From positions 186,001-250,000 of the forward strand of contig JBANDB010000017.1 in the NCBI GenBank assembly GCA_037576215.1: a DNA stretch of 64,000 bases, written 5' to 3'. A program made the translations under genes and the position numbers. The stretch is from Armillaria gallica (lineage: Eukaryota > Basidiomycota > Agaricomycetes > Agaricales > Physalacriaceae). Within the stretch, counting starts at the first letter, position 1. The number at the start of each line of letters is the position of its first letter. The notes under the pieces are model-generated. The model was given only the letters and a program-made list of their open reading frames with translations. It was not told where the DNA came from and ran no database searches. Below, piece by piece: positions 1 to 10,710 of this stretch.

Positions 1-1455
1 CGTGGAAAGGTGGTAGCCTGCATAGCAGAACATAAGCGTCTTCTCTCCCCAGTCCGTCGTCTACCCCCAGAGATCCTATACAAGATCTTCCTCGGTACCA
101 TTATCTTCCCCATACCGCGAACGCAATCCCAGAGAGATGAATACTGGTGGGACTTTCACCCGAGCGAAAGTTCGTTGTGGACAATTGAGCTCGTGTGCAA
201 AACATGGCGCCGGGTTGTCCTTGACTTCCCAGAACTTTGGTCGAGCATCAATATCTCCCTTAGTGACGACGACAATTTTTCATCTTCTAACTTTCGCTAC
301 GTTCGACAACTAGCGCGTCAGGTTGCACGAACGCGATGCCATCCATTGTCAATCCTGATATATGCGGGCTCTCGCCAGACGTCAGCGTCTTCCAAATCTT
401 TACCACTTCAGCTTTCTGCGCTCTTGTTCTCCATGCAAGATCGGATCCAATCTCTCTATCTCTATCTACCTGCCGCAATGTTCACTTCTGTGGCAACTCT
501 ACAGCTTTACCTGCCCATTCTTAGAAAGCTTACTCTTCTCTCCACGAATGGTGAAGAGTTCCAAAATCTGTCTGGCATAAAATTATTTGGAGATACACCG
601 CTCTTAAATGTTCTTGATACCGTCGATATACCAAGTGTCGTTTCTGCACTTGATTTGCCCTACGGTCAGATCACTCATTACTCCACTTACCACGTCTTTC
701 ACCATCGTCGTTATCCTGGACCTTCGACTATCAATATCCTCTGCTTTTTGTCAGTGACGAAAAACCTAGAGACTTGCGATTTGAGATGTGAAATTAAGGG
801 AGTGTTGGGCTTGGTTGCAGCCTTTGCCCAAACTTGTTCAAAGCTTCAAGCATTGACCTTGAGCTCGTGGGCATATGAATACCCCAACTCTGTTCTTGCT
901 CAGCTTCTTAATGTTCTCACATTGCCCCGCTTGTCTACGCTTAGGGTGCACTGCTGCGTGGATAAGGGACATGTACGCGATACCGTGGAGACCTTTACAG
1001 CTATCCGGGGTGCCATATGCCGATCGCAGTCACCTTTGACCACATTTCACTTCACGCACGGTAACATAGACGAAGAAGGTCTTCTCGCCCTCTTTCGCAT
1101 CGCCTCATCTACCCTCCAAGAAGTTAAGCTCCTTGATGTGGGTCCTTTGGCCTTGACGGACAACATCCTTATCCCTCTGGTGATAACAGACGCGGATAAC
1201 ATTCTCCTACCGAGGCTGCATACCCTGCATATCAGCGGCGAAATGCGGTTTGATGCCAATCTTCTCGCAGAGATGGTGGAGTCGCGTTGGACATGTAAAG
1301 GTCCTTCTTTCCGGCGTCTGCGAACAATTGTTTTGCGTCGATCATTGAATATTGAGGATGATAGGGAAGAGGAGGAACTCGCTCGCGCATTAGCCTTTTC
1401 TAAGCTGGAGGAATACTCTACTGAAGGGTTGGAATTGTCCTACAGCATTCTCTGA
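1..1455 (+). CDS. F-box / LRR-like protein, 5'-truncated by window edge (paralog 1)
   Basis: The frame is open from base 1 to a TGA at 1453-1455, so the start lies upstream of the window. The visible 484 residues open with the end of a coiled coil, then an F-box-like segment (RRLPPEILYKIFLGTI), a conserved WWDFHPSES stretch, the VCKTWRR motif, and a long C-terminal region of degenerate leucine-rich repeats. It is clearly paralogous to the genes at 3120, 5140, 46812 and 49377. Family knowledge: such F-box proteins bind Skp1 and recruit substrates to SCF ubiquitin ligases, and the family is strongly expanded in Agaricomycetes. The substrate is unknown. No frameshift is seen. Confidence 0.85.
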   Translation, partial: RGKVVACIAEHKRLLSPVRRLPPEILYKIFLGTIIFPIPRTQSQRDEYWWDFHPSESSLWTIELVCKTWRRVVLDFPELWSSINISLSDDDNFSSSNFRYVRQLARQVARTRCHPLSILIYAGSRQTSASSKSLPLQLSALLFSMQDRIQSLYLYLPAAMFTSVATLQLYLPILRKLTLLSTNGEEFQNLSGIKLFGDTPLLNVLDTVDIPSVVSALDLPYGQITHYSTYHVFHHRRYPGPSTINILCFLSVTKNLETCDLRCEIKGVLGLVAAFAQTCSKLQALTLSSWAYEYPNSVLAQLLNVLTLPRLSTLRVHCCVDKGHVRDTVETFTAIRGAICRSQSPLTTFHFTHGNIDEEGLLALFRIASSTLQEVKLLDVGPLALTDNILIPLVITDADNILLPRLHTLHISGEMRFDANLLAEMVESRWTCKGPSFRRLRTIVLRRSLNIEDDREEEELARALAFSKLEEYSTEGLELSYSIL

Positions 1456-2325
1456 GTCTGTAATCAACCTGCAGATGATAAACTTAGCCATTGCAGTATA
1501 TCTCACTAGTCTATTCGAGCTATGTCCTCCGTCTTCCAACCCATAGCGTTCATCCAAAGTTCTTTTTACGTGAAAAATGAATCATGCTTCGAGGTTGTTG
1601 GCCTTACTGCCCGGCAAGTATCCATAGCGCTGTTATTGAGCGAGAAGAGTCTCGTTTCCGTGACTCTCGGACGGGGTTCATAGCTTCCATCGCTTTAACT
1701 GTCCGAACCTTACATCATAAATCTGGCATGCACATATAAAGCATTTATTCCAGAACTAGTCGGGTATAATGCTCTTCGCGCGTTGGCATAAGTTTCAGTT
1801 TTGAGATGGCATATTTCAAACCCGGAAGTCGTTGACCAATTTCTTGCAGATTGCATGGTAGGAGGGTGGGACGCTAGATATCTTCTACTCCTCTGTAAAA
1901 CACATATTCCGTTGAAGACGAGGTTGCAAGAGCTTTCGGCATGGTTGTCACAGCCAGCGTCATGCCGCCCATCCAACGAAGTGCTTACTCTGAGATTAAT
2001 GCGTTTTGCATCTCGGCGGCGACAGTGTGTTGAAATCAAGGTTCAAATGCAGATTAGAGTAATTAATGAGACCCATGCCAATACTGCTCTGCGTCGAGAG
2101 ATGCTTCGGCCCAGAGTATGTCAGAGGCACCTCTGAAAAACAGCATGCCAACCGAGGACGGTCGCAATATCCTTCGAGACATAAATCGTCTGTGCTGCAC
2201 GGTCCAGGAGAAACATGTGTTCTTCGGCAGAGCTGGCGGAAGGTGAAGGCGGCTGAGGACGGCACGGTACATTGAGAGAAAAGCGGAGTTTGAAAAGCTC
2301 GTTGACCAGCGTCTCTCGTCTCGTC
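1456..2325. other. Intergenic, no supportable gene
   Basis: The 870 bases between the first F-box paralog and the hAT-like element hold only short overlapping ORFs on both strands without recognisable domains or splice logic. Nothing further is seen. Confidence 0.5.
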
Positions 2326-2948
2326 CAGTGTTGTCATGACCCCTGGTCAGACCCGGGTCAGTCGAACGAGAGGTCAGCGAGAATTCTTGTGACCTCTATG
2401 ACCCCCGGGTCATGCATGACCGGGGTCAGAGGGGTCAGACAATGTTTGTTCATTTGTGAGTAGTAGCAGTGTTTAAGGCCTTCTACTCAACTACAATAGA
2501 TGTATTACCACTTGTACCAACACTAGTAGTAGGCCCCGCTTGCAACAAACCATATAATTCCATCTACTGCTCCGAATTCTTCACTCCGCCTTTCCAGAAT
2601 AAGTTAAAGCGGGCCTCTACCTGACATCCCAATCTCAAAACGAAGCTCGGCGAGTTGTCGGCGAGACACCAGGCTTTTTATATGACCGTTCGTTCTTGTA
2701 GCTTGTATCATCGGTCGAGAAATGCTCCCATGCCCATGTTCTGTGGTGAGCCATACTTGCGAGGCCGTAGAAGATCGAAATAATGAGAAAATTGAGCAAG
2801 AGAAATACGCAATATATTTCAGCACGTGATAGGCTTTGACCCCTTCCTGACCCCCCCAAAAATCTTCGTCCGTACTGACCCATTTGACTGACCAGGGGTC
2901 AGTCAAATGGGTCAGGGTCAAGTGTTTGACCTGACCCTGACAACACTG
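2326..2948. mobile_element. Non-autonomous hAT-like element (MITE)
   Basis: The ends are inverted: CAGTGTTGTCA at 2326-2336 and its reverse complement TGACAACACTG at 2938-2948. The flanks are GTCTCGTC (2318-2325) and GTCTCGTT (2949-2956), an 8-bp target duplication with one mismatch. An 8-bp duplication and a CAGTGTTG-type terminus are hAT hallmarks. Both subterminal regions are crowded with GGGTCA/TGACCC hexamers in both orientations, as expected of transposase-binding repeats. No transposase is encoded in the 623 bases. It lies in the upstream region of the F-box gene at 3120, about 110 bp before its 5'-UTR intron. Confidence 0.75.
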
Positions 2949-3060
2949 GTCTCGTTGGTTCCAATGTCGGCGCCTATCACTAGCTGGCCATCAGAACGGC
3001 CGCGGAGTTTAAAGCCCAACTTGCTCCTCATCAACATCTTCCAGATACTGTGTCCTCCCA

Positions 3061-3115
3061 GTGAGTTAACGGCCGTAGCTGTGAAACTGACCCAGTTACT
3101 CAACTCTTTCTGTAG
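3061..3115 (+). other. 5'-UTR intron of F-box paralog 2
   Basis: A GTGAGT donor at 3061 and a TGTAG acceptor ending at 3115 lie just before the ATG at 3120. An intron in the same place is found in the paralogs at 5140, 48560 and 51113. Confidence 0.6.
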
Positions 3116-3119
3116 TAGT

Positions 3120-4859
3120 ATGATGCTTCCCCATACCTGGTCACGAATTTGCTTGGGCTGCGACTGTCCAAATCATTATTCTCCTTCCGCGACCTCGCGT
3201 GACGAAGAAGCGGCAGATGCCGGCCCTACCTTCGATAACCTTTTACGCTCCAATGACTCCCCCTCTCCATCCGAAGAATGTGAATTGCGGGATAGCGTAT
3301 CAGCGGGCGAAGCGTGCGTTGTCGCGATTGACGATCATGTCGCTGCTCTGAAGGAGCTTCAGCAGGCGCTTTCTAATCAACTTACCTTGATTGGTGCTAA
3401 ATTGGAAGGCCTTGACGGCGAGCGTGGAAAGGTGGTAGCCCGCATAGCAGAGCATAAGCGTCTTCTCTCCCCAGTCCGTCGGCTACCTCCAGAGATCCTA
3501 TACAAGATCTTTCTCGGTACCATCATCTTCCCCATGCCGCGAACGCAATCCCAGAGAGAGGAATACTGGTGGGATTTTCACCCTGGCAAGAGCGCATTAT
3601 GGTCGATTGAGCTTGTGTGCAAAACGTGGCGCCGGGCCGTCATTGACTTCCCAGAGCTTTGGTCGAGCATCAATATATTGCTTAGTGACGAGAACTTTTC
3701 ATCTTCTGACTTTCGCTACGTGCGACGGCTTGGCCGTCAGATTGCACGAACCCGATGCAGTTCACTGTCGATCTTGATATGCGCAGGATCAGGCCAGACT
3801 TCCTCCGGATCCTTACCGCCGCAGCTTTCCTTGTTCTTGTTCTCCATACAAGATCGAATACAATCTCTCCATCTATATCTACCCTCTGCAATGTTCACTT
3901 TTGTCGCATCTTTACAACTTTCCTTGCCCATCCTCCGAACTCTCACTCTCCTATCCGCGAATGGTCGAGAGTTCCAAAAGCTGTCTTACACGAAACTATT
4001 TGGAGACACTCCACTTTTAAATGCTCTTGATACTGTGGATATACGAAGCGTCGTTTCTATTCTTGATTTGCCCTACCATCAGATCACCCGTTATTCCACT
4101 TACCACGCTTTCCATGGCCGGCGAGCTCCCGGGCCTGCGACCTCTCACATACTTAATGTGCTTTCAAGATTTAAAAATCTGGAAGAATGTGATTTGCGGT
4201 GTGAGCTTCTGTCAGCCGACAATGTTCCACAATCTTGTCGAAAGCTTCGAACGTTGACGCTGAGCTCGTGGGCATACCAATACCCCAATTCTGTTCTTGC
4301 TCAGCTTCTTGATCATCTCACAGTACCCCACTTGTCCACTTTAAAAGTGGACTGCTGCGTGGATGAGGGACATGAGCGCGATACCGAGAAAACCTTTACA
4401 GCTATTCGGGGGGTCATAACCCGGTCGCAGCCGCCTTTGACCACATTTCACTTCTCCCACGGCAATATAGATGAAACGGATCTCCTTGGTTTCTTCCGCA
4501 GTGCCTCATCCACCCTCCAGGATGTTCGTCTCCTTGACGTGGGTCCTATGGCCTTGACCGACAACATCCTTATCCCTCTGGTGATACCGGACGTGGAAAA
4601 TATTCTCCTACCGAGACTGCATACCCTGTATATCAGCGGTGAAATGCAATTTGATATCAATCTTCTCACGGAGATGGTGGAGTCGCGTTGGACGTGTAAA
4701 AGTCCTTCTTTCCAGCGTCTGCGAACGATCATTTTGCGAAGATCATGGAAGATCAAAGATGGCAGGGAACAGAAGGAACTCGACCGCGCATTATTAGCCT
4801 TTTCCAAACTGGAGGAATACTGTACTGAAGGATTGAACTTATCCTATAGCATTCCCTAG
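3120..4859 (+). CDS. F-box / LRR-like protein (paralog 2)
   Basis: A single coding exon of 579 residues. The frame stays open to 2907, but I chose the ATG at 3120 because the paralogs start at the matching place, right after a conserved 5'-UTR intron. The upstream extension would lie partly in the hAT-like element. The N-terminus has a small Cys motif (GCDCPNHYSPS), then an acidic linker, a predicted coiled coil (about residues 60-105), an F-box-like segment (RRLPPEILYKIFLGTI), VCKTWRR, and degenerate LRRs to the C-terminus. Likely role: SCF substrate receptor, substrate unknown. The Cys motif is shared by every paralog whose N-terminus is visible. Confidence 0.85.
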   Translation: MMLPHTWSRICLGCDCPNHYSPSATSRDEEAADAGPTFDNLLRSNDSPSPSEECELRDSVSAGEACVVAIDDHVAALKELQQALSNQLTLIGAKLEGLDGERGKVVARIAEHKRLLSPVRRLPPEILYKIFLGTIIFPMPRTQSQREEYWWDFHPGKSALWSIELVCKTWRRAVIDFPELWSSINILLSDENFSSSDFRYVRRLGRQIARTRCSSLSILICAGSGQTSSGSLPPQLSLFLFSIQDRIQSLHLYLPSAMFTFVASLQLSLPILRTLTLLSANGREFQKLSYTKLFGDTPLLNALDTVDIRSVVSILDLPYHQITRYSTYHAFHGRRAPGPATSHILNVLSRFKNLEECDLRCELLSADNVPQSCRKLRTLTLSSWAYQYPNSVLAQLLDHLTVPHLSTLKVDCCVDEGHERDTEKTFTAIRGVITRSQPPLTTFHFSHGNIDETDLLGFFRSASSTLQDVRLLDVGPMALTDNILIPLVIPDVENILLPRLHTLYISGEMQFDINLLTEMVESRWTCKSPSFQRLRTIILRRSWKIKDGREQKELDRALLAFSKLEEYCTEGLNLSYSIP

Positions 4860-5072
4860 GTCGGTGACCTGCAGATGATAACCTTACACGTGACAGCATA
4901 AATCACCAGTCTATTCGAGCTAAGTATGTCCTCCATTTCGCTTACATGTAATAGCTCTATGCTTCTTGTTCCAACAATATAAGTATCTTGGGCGGAGCTT
5001 GAAAAGTGTGGAGTCGCCCGACTGTTACGTTCGTCCTCGTTTTCAGCACCAACAGGATACTGTGTCTTGCCA

Positions 5073-5126
5073 GTGAGTACCGGTACCATTTGACGGTAGT
5101 GTTACTGGCTTATAACTCTTTTGTAG
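5073..5126 (+). other. 5'-UTR intron of F-box paralog 3
   Basis: CCA|GTGAGTACC donor and TTTTGTAG|ATTTATACCCC acceptor, 13 bases before the ATG at 5140. The intron body (TTGACGGTAGTGTT) and the exon edge are conserved in the minus-strand paralogs. Confidence 0.65.
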
Positions 5127-5139
5127 ATTTATACCCCTC

Positions 5140-6885
5140 ATGACACTCTCTCATACCTGGTCACCTCGAGCTTGCTCGAGCTGCGACTGTCCAAATCATT
5201 ATTCTCCCACCACCTCGTGCGACGAAGAAACGGCCCATGCCGGCCCTACATTCGACAACCTTTTACGCTCCAATGACCCTCCCTCTCCATCCGAAGAGTG
5301 TGAATTACGAGATAGCATATCAGTGGCCGAAGCGCGCGTTGCCGCGATTGACATTCATGTCGCTACTCTGAAGAAGCTTCAGCAGGTGCTGTCCAGCCAG
5401 CTTGGCTCGATTAGAGCTGAATTGGACAGTCTTGACAGCGAGCGTGGAAAGGTGGTAGCCCGCATAGCAGAGCACAAACGTCTTCTCTCCCCACTTCGTC
5501 GCCTACCCCCAGAGATCCTATACAATATCTTTCTCGGTACCATCCTTTTCCCCATACCGCAAGCGCAACCCCAGAGAGATGGGTACTCGTGGGATTTTCA
5601 TCTCAGCGAAAGCGCGCTGTTCTCAATTGAACTCGTGTGTAAAACGTGGCACCGGGCCGCCCTTGGTTTCCCAGAGCTTTGGTCGAGCATCACTATATCC
5701 CTCAGCGACGACAACCTTTCAACTTCTAACTTCCGCTACGTGCGACAACTAGCGTGCCAGGTTGCACGAGCGCGATGTCGTCCATTGTCAATCCAGATAT
5801 GTGCAGGATCGGGCCATACTTCTGCCAGATCATTACCGCCGCAGCTTTGCGTGTTCCTGTTCTCCATCCAAGATCGAATACAATCTCTCTATCTCTATCT
5901 ACCCGCTGTGATGTTCGCCTTTGTGGCAAGTCTACAACTTTACCTACCCATCCTCAGAAATCTCACTCTTCTCTCCACGAATGGTGAAGAATTCCAAAAT
6001 CTGTCTCGCACGAAATTATTTGGAGACACTCCGCTTTTAAATGCGCTTGATACTGTGGATATACGAAACGTCGTTTCTGCGGTTGATTTGCCCTACAATC
6101 AGATCACTCATTACTCCACATACCACGTCTTTCACCGGTATTGTAATCCCGGCCCTGCGATCTCTGACATCCTTGGTGTGCTCTCAAAATCAACAAATCT
6201 GGAGGAATGCGATTTACGATGTGAGCTTCGGTCAATCCAATTAGAGGAAGATATTCCACAAACTTGTCAAAAGTTACGAACGTTGACGTTGAGCTCGTGG
6301 GCATACGTATACCCCAGGTCTGTCCTCGCTCAGCTCCTTGATGCCCTCGTGATACCCCACGTGTCTACCTTAAAAGTGGACTGCTGCGTGGATGAAGGAC
6401 ATGAACGCGATACCAAGAAAACCTTTACAGCCATCCGGGGGATCATAACCCGGTCGCAGTTGCCTTTGACTGTATTTCACTTCATCCACGGTGATATAGA
6501 GGAAGAAGATCTTCTTACTTTGTTTCGTAGCGTCTCATCCACCCTCCAGGAAGTTCGTCTCATTGGCGTAGGTCCTATGGCCTTGACAGACGGCATCCTC
6601 GTACCCTTGGTAATATCGGACGCGGATTATGTTCTCCTACCGAGACTGCATACCCTGCATATCAGCGGCGAAATGTTGTTCGATGCCAATCTTTTCGTGG
6701 AGATGGTGGTGTCACGTTGGACGTGTAAGCTGCCTTCTTATCAGCGCCTGCGGACTATCAAGTTGTGTCGAGTATTCGACAGCAATAAAGACAAGGAGTT
6801 AGGGGAATTTGGTCGCGCTTTGGTTTTGTCCAAGCTGGAAAAATACTCTACTGAAGAATTGGAATTGTCCTACAGTATTCTCTAA
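5140..6885 (+). CDS. F-box / LRR-like protein (paralog 3)
   Basis: A single coding exon of 581 residues starting at the ATG that follows the conserved 5'-UTR intron. Order of parts: N-terminal CDCPNHYSP motif (near residue 20), acidic linker, coiled coil (VAAIDIHVATLKKLQQVLS region), F-box-like segment RRLPPEILYNIFLGTI, VCKTWHR motif, LRR-like C-terminal two thirds ending LELSYSIL. Family knowledge suggests an SCF adaptor, target not predictable. It is intact, lies in tandem with paralogs 1 and 2 on the same strand, and ends 280 bp before a U6 gene. The mirrored counterparts lie at 46.8-51.1 kb. Confidence 0.87.
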   Translation: MTLSHTWSPRACSSCDCPNHYSPTTSCDEETAHAGPTFDNLLRSNDPPSPSEECELRDSISVAEARVAAIDIHVATLKKLQQVLSSQLGSIRAELDSLDSERGKVVARIAEHKRLLSPLRRLPPEILYNIFLGTILFPIPQAQPQRDGYSWDFHLSESALFSIELVCKTWHRAALGFPELWSSITISLSDDNLSTSNFRYVRQLACQVARARCRPLSIQICAGSGHTSARSLPPQLCVFLFSIQDRIQSLYLYLPAVMFAFVASLQLYLPILRNLTLLSTNGEEFQNLSRTKLFGDTPLLNALDTVDIRNVVSAVDLPYNQITHYSTYHVFHRYCNPGPAISDILGVLSKSTNLEECDLRCELRSIQLEEDIPQTCQKLRTLTLSSWAYVYPRSVLAQLLDALVIPHVSTLKVDCCVDEGHERDTKKTFTAIRGIITRSQLPLTVFHFIHGDIEEEDLLTLFRSVSSTLQEVRLIGVGPMALTDGILVPLVISDADYVLLPRLHTLHISGEMLFDANLFVEMVVSRWTCKLPSYQRLRTIKLCRVFDSNKDKELGEFGRALVLSKLEKYSTEELELSYSIL

Positions 6886-7118
6886 GTCTGAGACTGGTTC
6901 GTCGTAGCTCGTCAAGTTTTTGTGGATGATACCAAGCTTTTGCACCGCAGCAAATATCACTCGTCCATCCTCCGTCTCGCATGTAATAGTTCACTATTGT
7001 TGGTCAAAGAATATATATATCGTGTCGAGCGTGATACGTTGGACGTTTGGCCTACCAGTTGTTTGCAGATACCCATCAAGGGCAGTCGTCACATGGTCGC
7101 TGGCCAGTGATTTGATGT

Positions 7119-7130
7119 AAATACAAAACT
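7119..7130 (+). promoter_or_regulatory. Upstream element of U6 copy 1 (Pol III TATA-like)
   Basis: AAATACAAAACT ends 36 bases before the first U6 base. The identical 12-mer lies 36 bases upstream of the second U6 gene (44177-44188, - strand), although most of the sequence around it differs. A short CCAGTGA block is also shared further upstream. Confidence 0.65.
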
Positions 7131-7165
7131 CCTAAGGCTACCTTCCAATGCAACTGATAAACAAT

Positions 7166-7189
7166 GTCCCCTTCGGGGTGACATACGAA

Positions 7190-7220
<31 letters not shown>

Positions 7221-7302
7221 GGCCCCTGCACAAGGATGACACGCTTTCCCGGAGTGGTAGATCTACGGATCTCAATATTTATGTTATTCATCTCACCTTT
7301 TT
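7166..7302 (+). ncRNA. U6 spliceosomal snRNA, copy 1
   Basis: It contains the U6 hallmarks in order: a 5' hairpin GTCCCCTTCGGGG, the invariant ACAGAGAAGATTAGCATGG core (ACAGAGA box plus AGC triad), then the internal stem-loop CCCCTGCACAAGGATGACACG. It ends in a T-run at 7298-7302, typical of Pol III. The body before the T-run is 132 nt, longer than the usual 100-112. The extra 3' part contains the palindrome GTAGATCTAC. A second copy at 44003-44141 (-) is identical at 130 of 132 positions by eye. U6 pairs with U4 and U2 and forms the catalytic centre of the spliceosome. Confidence 0.95.
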
Positions 7303-7696
7303 CATTTTTTCTACAAACCATCGTGAATTGTGACGTTGATTCAACATAACATTTTTCTCTTTTCCACTTAGTGAATAACTATTGAAGAGTCCTCTTTCCA
7401 TCAGCCTTTCGAAATTCGTTCCGTTCTAAGGCGTCCGCTTTTTCCGCCAAGGGTATAGAACCGTTTGTTCTCAAGCATTGCCACGCTGGAGAACATCTTG
7501 GATATCACCACGCCCACATACTTAGTATCTTACTACGATTCTTCAACACAAGCCAGAGGTCAATGGGACAGAAAACAAGTTACATTAACGGTCCCACGTA
7601 TAAGTATACTTACTGTAAATGTAGAAGTAAAGCATCAAACTAACGTGAATGTGAAGGAAAATATTCGGAATTAGTCACCCGACTCGTAACTCGTGT

Positions 7697-9032
7697 CTAC
7701 GCAGTCGGAGCGGTAATAGCTCCCCAAGGGGCGCCACCATACTTGCCCACAATTGTAGCATAGCTCCAGGTGCTATCATCGAATGCAGGAAGCTCGAAGC
7801 CTGTAGGCACACTGGTGAACGCCTTCCAGGTAGTATCCGTGACGTAGGAAACGGAAGTCCCATCGTTATACGCGACCAGGACGGTAGCAATAACACCAGC
7901 CGGACCACCAGTGTTGGCTCCATCGACTGCGAAAACATTCTGGTTGGGGTCCAGCTGAGGCACGGAGTATGCTTGGGCGGTGTGGAAGTCTCCGCCCGAT
8001 CCGAGGGACTGGCCGTTAGCATACAGAGTGTACTCGTTATCGCTGTTAAAGATTTGATCAATTACCGCCGCCAACCAAAGGAACAAACAACCTACGCAGT
8101 GATGACTACCTTGGCGCACACCGCACCTTTGCCATACAGCGAAGTAATTGTCTTCCTGAATGCCCTGTGCCCTATTGGGGCGTCCCCTGCTGAGTTGGTC
8201 TCGCTGGTCCAAATCCAGTTGCTCTGCGTCATATCAAGCGCGGAAGGAAGCGCGGTCTGACCCCAGGGAGATACACCCTCCTTGCCCTGCTCGACCGCTG
8301 CAATCCATGCCGAGTCGTCCAAGCTTGGATTCACGAATTCAGCTGGGGGAGAGGTCTTGAGGGTCCTCCAGGACGAGTCGGTGACAAAGGTCTCGGTGGT
8401 GCCGTCGGAGTAGTCAACGAGGATAGTGGCAATCAGACCTGCGGGTCCTTCATTGTTAGTACCGTTGACGGTGATGACGTTGTTGATTTCTGGGTTGAGT
8501 CCGACGGTGTATACCTGCGCGCTCGAGAAGGACGCGCCTGAGCCCACCTCAGCGCCGTTGACGTACAGAGTGTAGAGGTTGTCACTGGACACTATTCTCA
8601 GAACAGTCCTGGAAGCAATCGAGAAAAGCGAACATACGTAGCAATGAGGATTGTCGCGCATACCGGGCACTTGGTGCTGGTGTGAGGGATAATCTTGCGG
8701 AAGGGACGAGAACCGATGGGTGCGCTCCCACCAGCGCCGCCCTCTTCTCCAGTCCAGATCCAATTGGAGTTGGCTAGAGTAAGAGGCTGGGCTTCGGCGC
8801 GCACTGCGAGAGACGCATTTTCAGCAGTCGCCGTACGGGCAAGGAGACCTGAAAAATAGGTGAGTGGGGAATCAGAGCATAGATCACAAAGAAATGCGTA
8901 CTCTCGGACGCTGGGAACGCAGACGCAAGGACTGCGGAAAGCACAGCGGGCAAGAGCAAAAGAGCTATGCAAAAGATGTAAGCGGGAAGAGTGAGAAAAG
9001 AGAAGGCTTGAAAGCTAACCTTGGGCGAACAT
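7697..9032 (-). CDS. Secreted protein with two galactose-binding-like modules (copy 1)
   Basis: Five exons, 373 residues: 9032-9020, 8964-8902, 8848-8638, 8584-8096, 8042-7697. Exon 1 (MFAQ) plus exon 2 encode a signal peptide rich in Leu and Ala. The mature part has two tandem modules, each opening SNWIWT and containing FRK, a DN-YTLY-NG core, a VN/VDG-N-GGPAG stretch, a DDS-W motif and PWG. This resembles the beta-sandwich N-terminal domains of alpha-L-rhamnosidases, but no glycosidase domain follows. The likely role is extracellular carbohydrate binding, which is inference. Exon structure and the TATA position (64 bp before the ATG) match the copies at 39515 and 41923. Codon phases close without frameshift. 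Confidence 0.8.
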
Positions 9033-9088
9033 CAAAGAGAGAGATATCTACCTGTCGGTGGATGGTTAGACTGTGTAATACCGCTTTG

Positions 9089-9096
9089 CTTTTATA
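9089..9096 (-). promoter_or_regulatory. TATA box of galactose-binding-like copy 1
   Basis: TATAAAAG read on the minus strand, 64 bases upstream of the ATG at 9032. The same octamer lies at the same distance before the copies at 39515 and 41923, inside a longer conserved upstream block. Confidence 0.65.
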
Positions 9097-9099
9097 GCG

Positions 9100-9976
9100 A
9101 AAATAACACTCTCAGCGTGAAAACACAGTGGCATCCTGGCAATTCGACAGCGTAATAAATTTCTGACAGACGGAATCGAAGAAAGAAACAACCGTCCCAG
9201 GATGCTTTAATCTCCTAAGAGAACGGAGGGCTGGTGACTCTATATTGAAGGGTCAGATGTGTAGAAATGAATGAGATGTGGCAGATGGTGGATCCCACTT
9301 GTCGTCGAGTAGAGAAAGCATAGACACCAGACATTGAAGGTGCTTCTGTAACGCAGCGCGCATCCAAGAAACTTCGCAAAACGAGACAGTAGATGATTGC
9401 AGGACGACTTGGCCGTGATTTAGGAAACCGAACAACTTGACATCAGCGCATGTAGATGACAATCAAAGCAACGGTAGCATCAGTGATGGCAGAAGAATCC
9501 GAAGCACTCAGTTCAAATGACCGAACATATGACTGAGGTGTCACTGTATGAGTTGAATTGACTGAATTGATGATGCTGAAGAACTGAAAAAGAAACACCC
9601 AGAAGCATAGCCCAAGCGCTTCAACGAAAAATTTCGGTATCTTTAGCACGCCTATTGTTTGTGACATGTAGTTCTTCGTCTACGGACAGCTCAGCGTTGT
9701 AGTGAGTAGAACGTACGAGAGAAAAGAAGAGCGAACTTGAATGAATTGAACACTGACAGCGTAAACGGCGTATAAAGAGCAACTGAACTATGGTACATTT
9801 GGTATCGTACTCGCTAAGGATTCAGCGCTGCCGAACTGAGTATGATGTCAGATATCTGACAGTGGTGTGGTAAGTGGTACTGATCTATACGCCACGAGAT
9901 CGCTCAGTCGCAGGATGTTTGTACTTGGTTGTCAACCCTCTTAACGACACCAACACCAACATCTTCTTACCACCAC
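9100..9976 (-). other. Conserved upstream block of the galactose-binding-like family
   Basis: No gene is supportable here. The sequence up to about 9780 is alignable by eye with the region upstream of copy 2 (about 38780-39450), and parts of it with copy 3 and the relic at 10.7-11.6 kb. The conservation is far longer than a core promoter and reflects duplication of the whole 5' region. Confidence 0.6.
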
Positions 9977-10710
9977 TATGGGCAATCTAGTGCCAACCCC
10001 TCCTCAGACGACTCCTCCGTGGAAAGGATGGCTATCTGCGCGAAATTCAGCATCTGACAGAGTTTACGGATGAAGAGATACGGTTAGTAAACGGGTCATT
10101 TGATTTCTACGGGATGAATACATAAAATAAACCTGTGCCATCAGTCGCCCTCTTTCTTCGTTTGGGTGACCGAAAACTGAATGATACCAGGGCGCGCGAA
10201 GACGACGGGTTTCAGGAATTGGTCGATTGCACTTTCACGAGACCAGCTGGTCTCAACTGGAGCGGATTTCCCTTGAAGTAATTTCCTTTACAAGCCTTGT
10301 GTCGCACCTCTTAGGACGTTCCATAAGAGACGATAATGTTTCCTGGACAATTTCGAATGGGCTGATATATCACACGCTTTGGGATGACATATGTGGATTA
10401 TAACGCGTACAAACGGTTTCCAAAGAAATCTGCTAGGGAGTTTCTCAAGGTACGGTATCTGTTTTAGGACAGGGTTCTGTTCTAACGATTATTTGCTGCA
10501 AGTGGTTCAAAGAGTTTCATCGCCGATTCACCTAAGCCACGCGCAGATGGCATTAACTCGCATGCCGCTTACGCCTCAATCTAGCTCTTCAGAGACTTCA
10601 GCTTCGACAGCCTGTCAGGACTCCCCGTATTACCTGGCCTTATTGTTCACCTTCGACTTAACACTGCCAGCTTTTGATATAAAAATATCTTATATCGGCT
10701 ACCCGTGAGC
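9977..10710 (+). pseudogene. Possible degenerate gene, divergent partner of copy 1
   Basis: An ATG at 9977 opens a short frame (PPQTTPPWKGWLSARNSA) that stops after about 30 codons. The DNA around it (TCTTACCACCACTATG, then CCTCCTCAGA and CGTGGAAA) matches 11692-11790, the 5' end of the neighbouring hypothetical gene, but the two start regions are related by a frameshift. Downstream, an open stretch around 10230-10390 encodes a plausible peptide (SWSQLERISLEVISFTSLV) that I cannot assign. Best read as a decayed duplicate. Confidence 0.3.

Noticed and set aside
2907..3119. N-terminal extension of F-box paralog 2 back to an ATG at 2907
   Set aside because: It would begin in the hAT-like element and read through the conserved 5'-UTR intron. 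The paralogs start at the position matching 3120.
7697..9032. Annotation as an alpha-L-rhamnosidase
   Set aside because: Only the N-terminal-type binding modules are present; there is no (alpha/alpha)6 catalytic domain.
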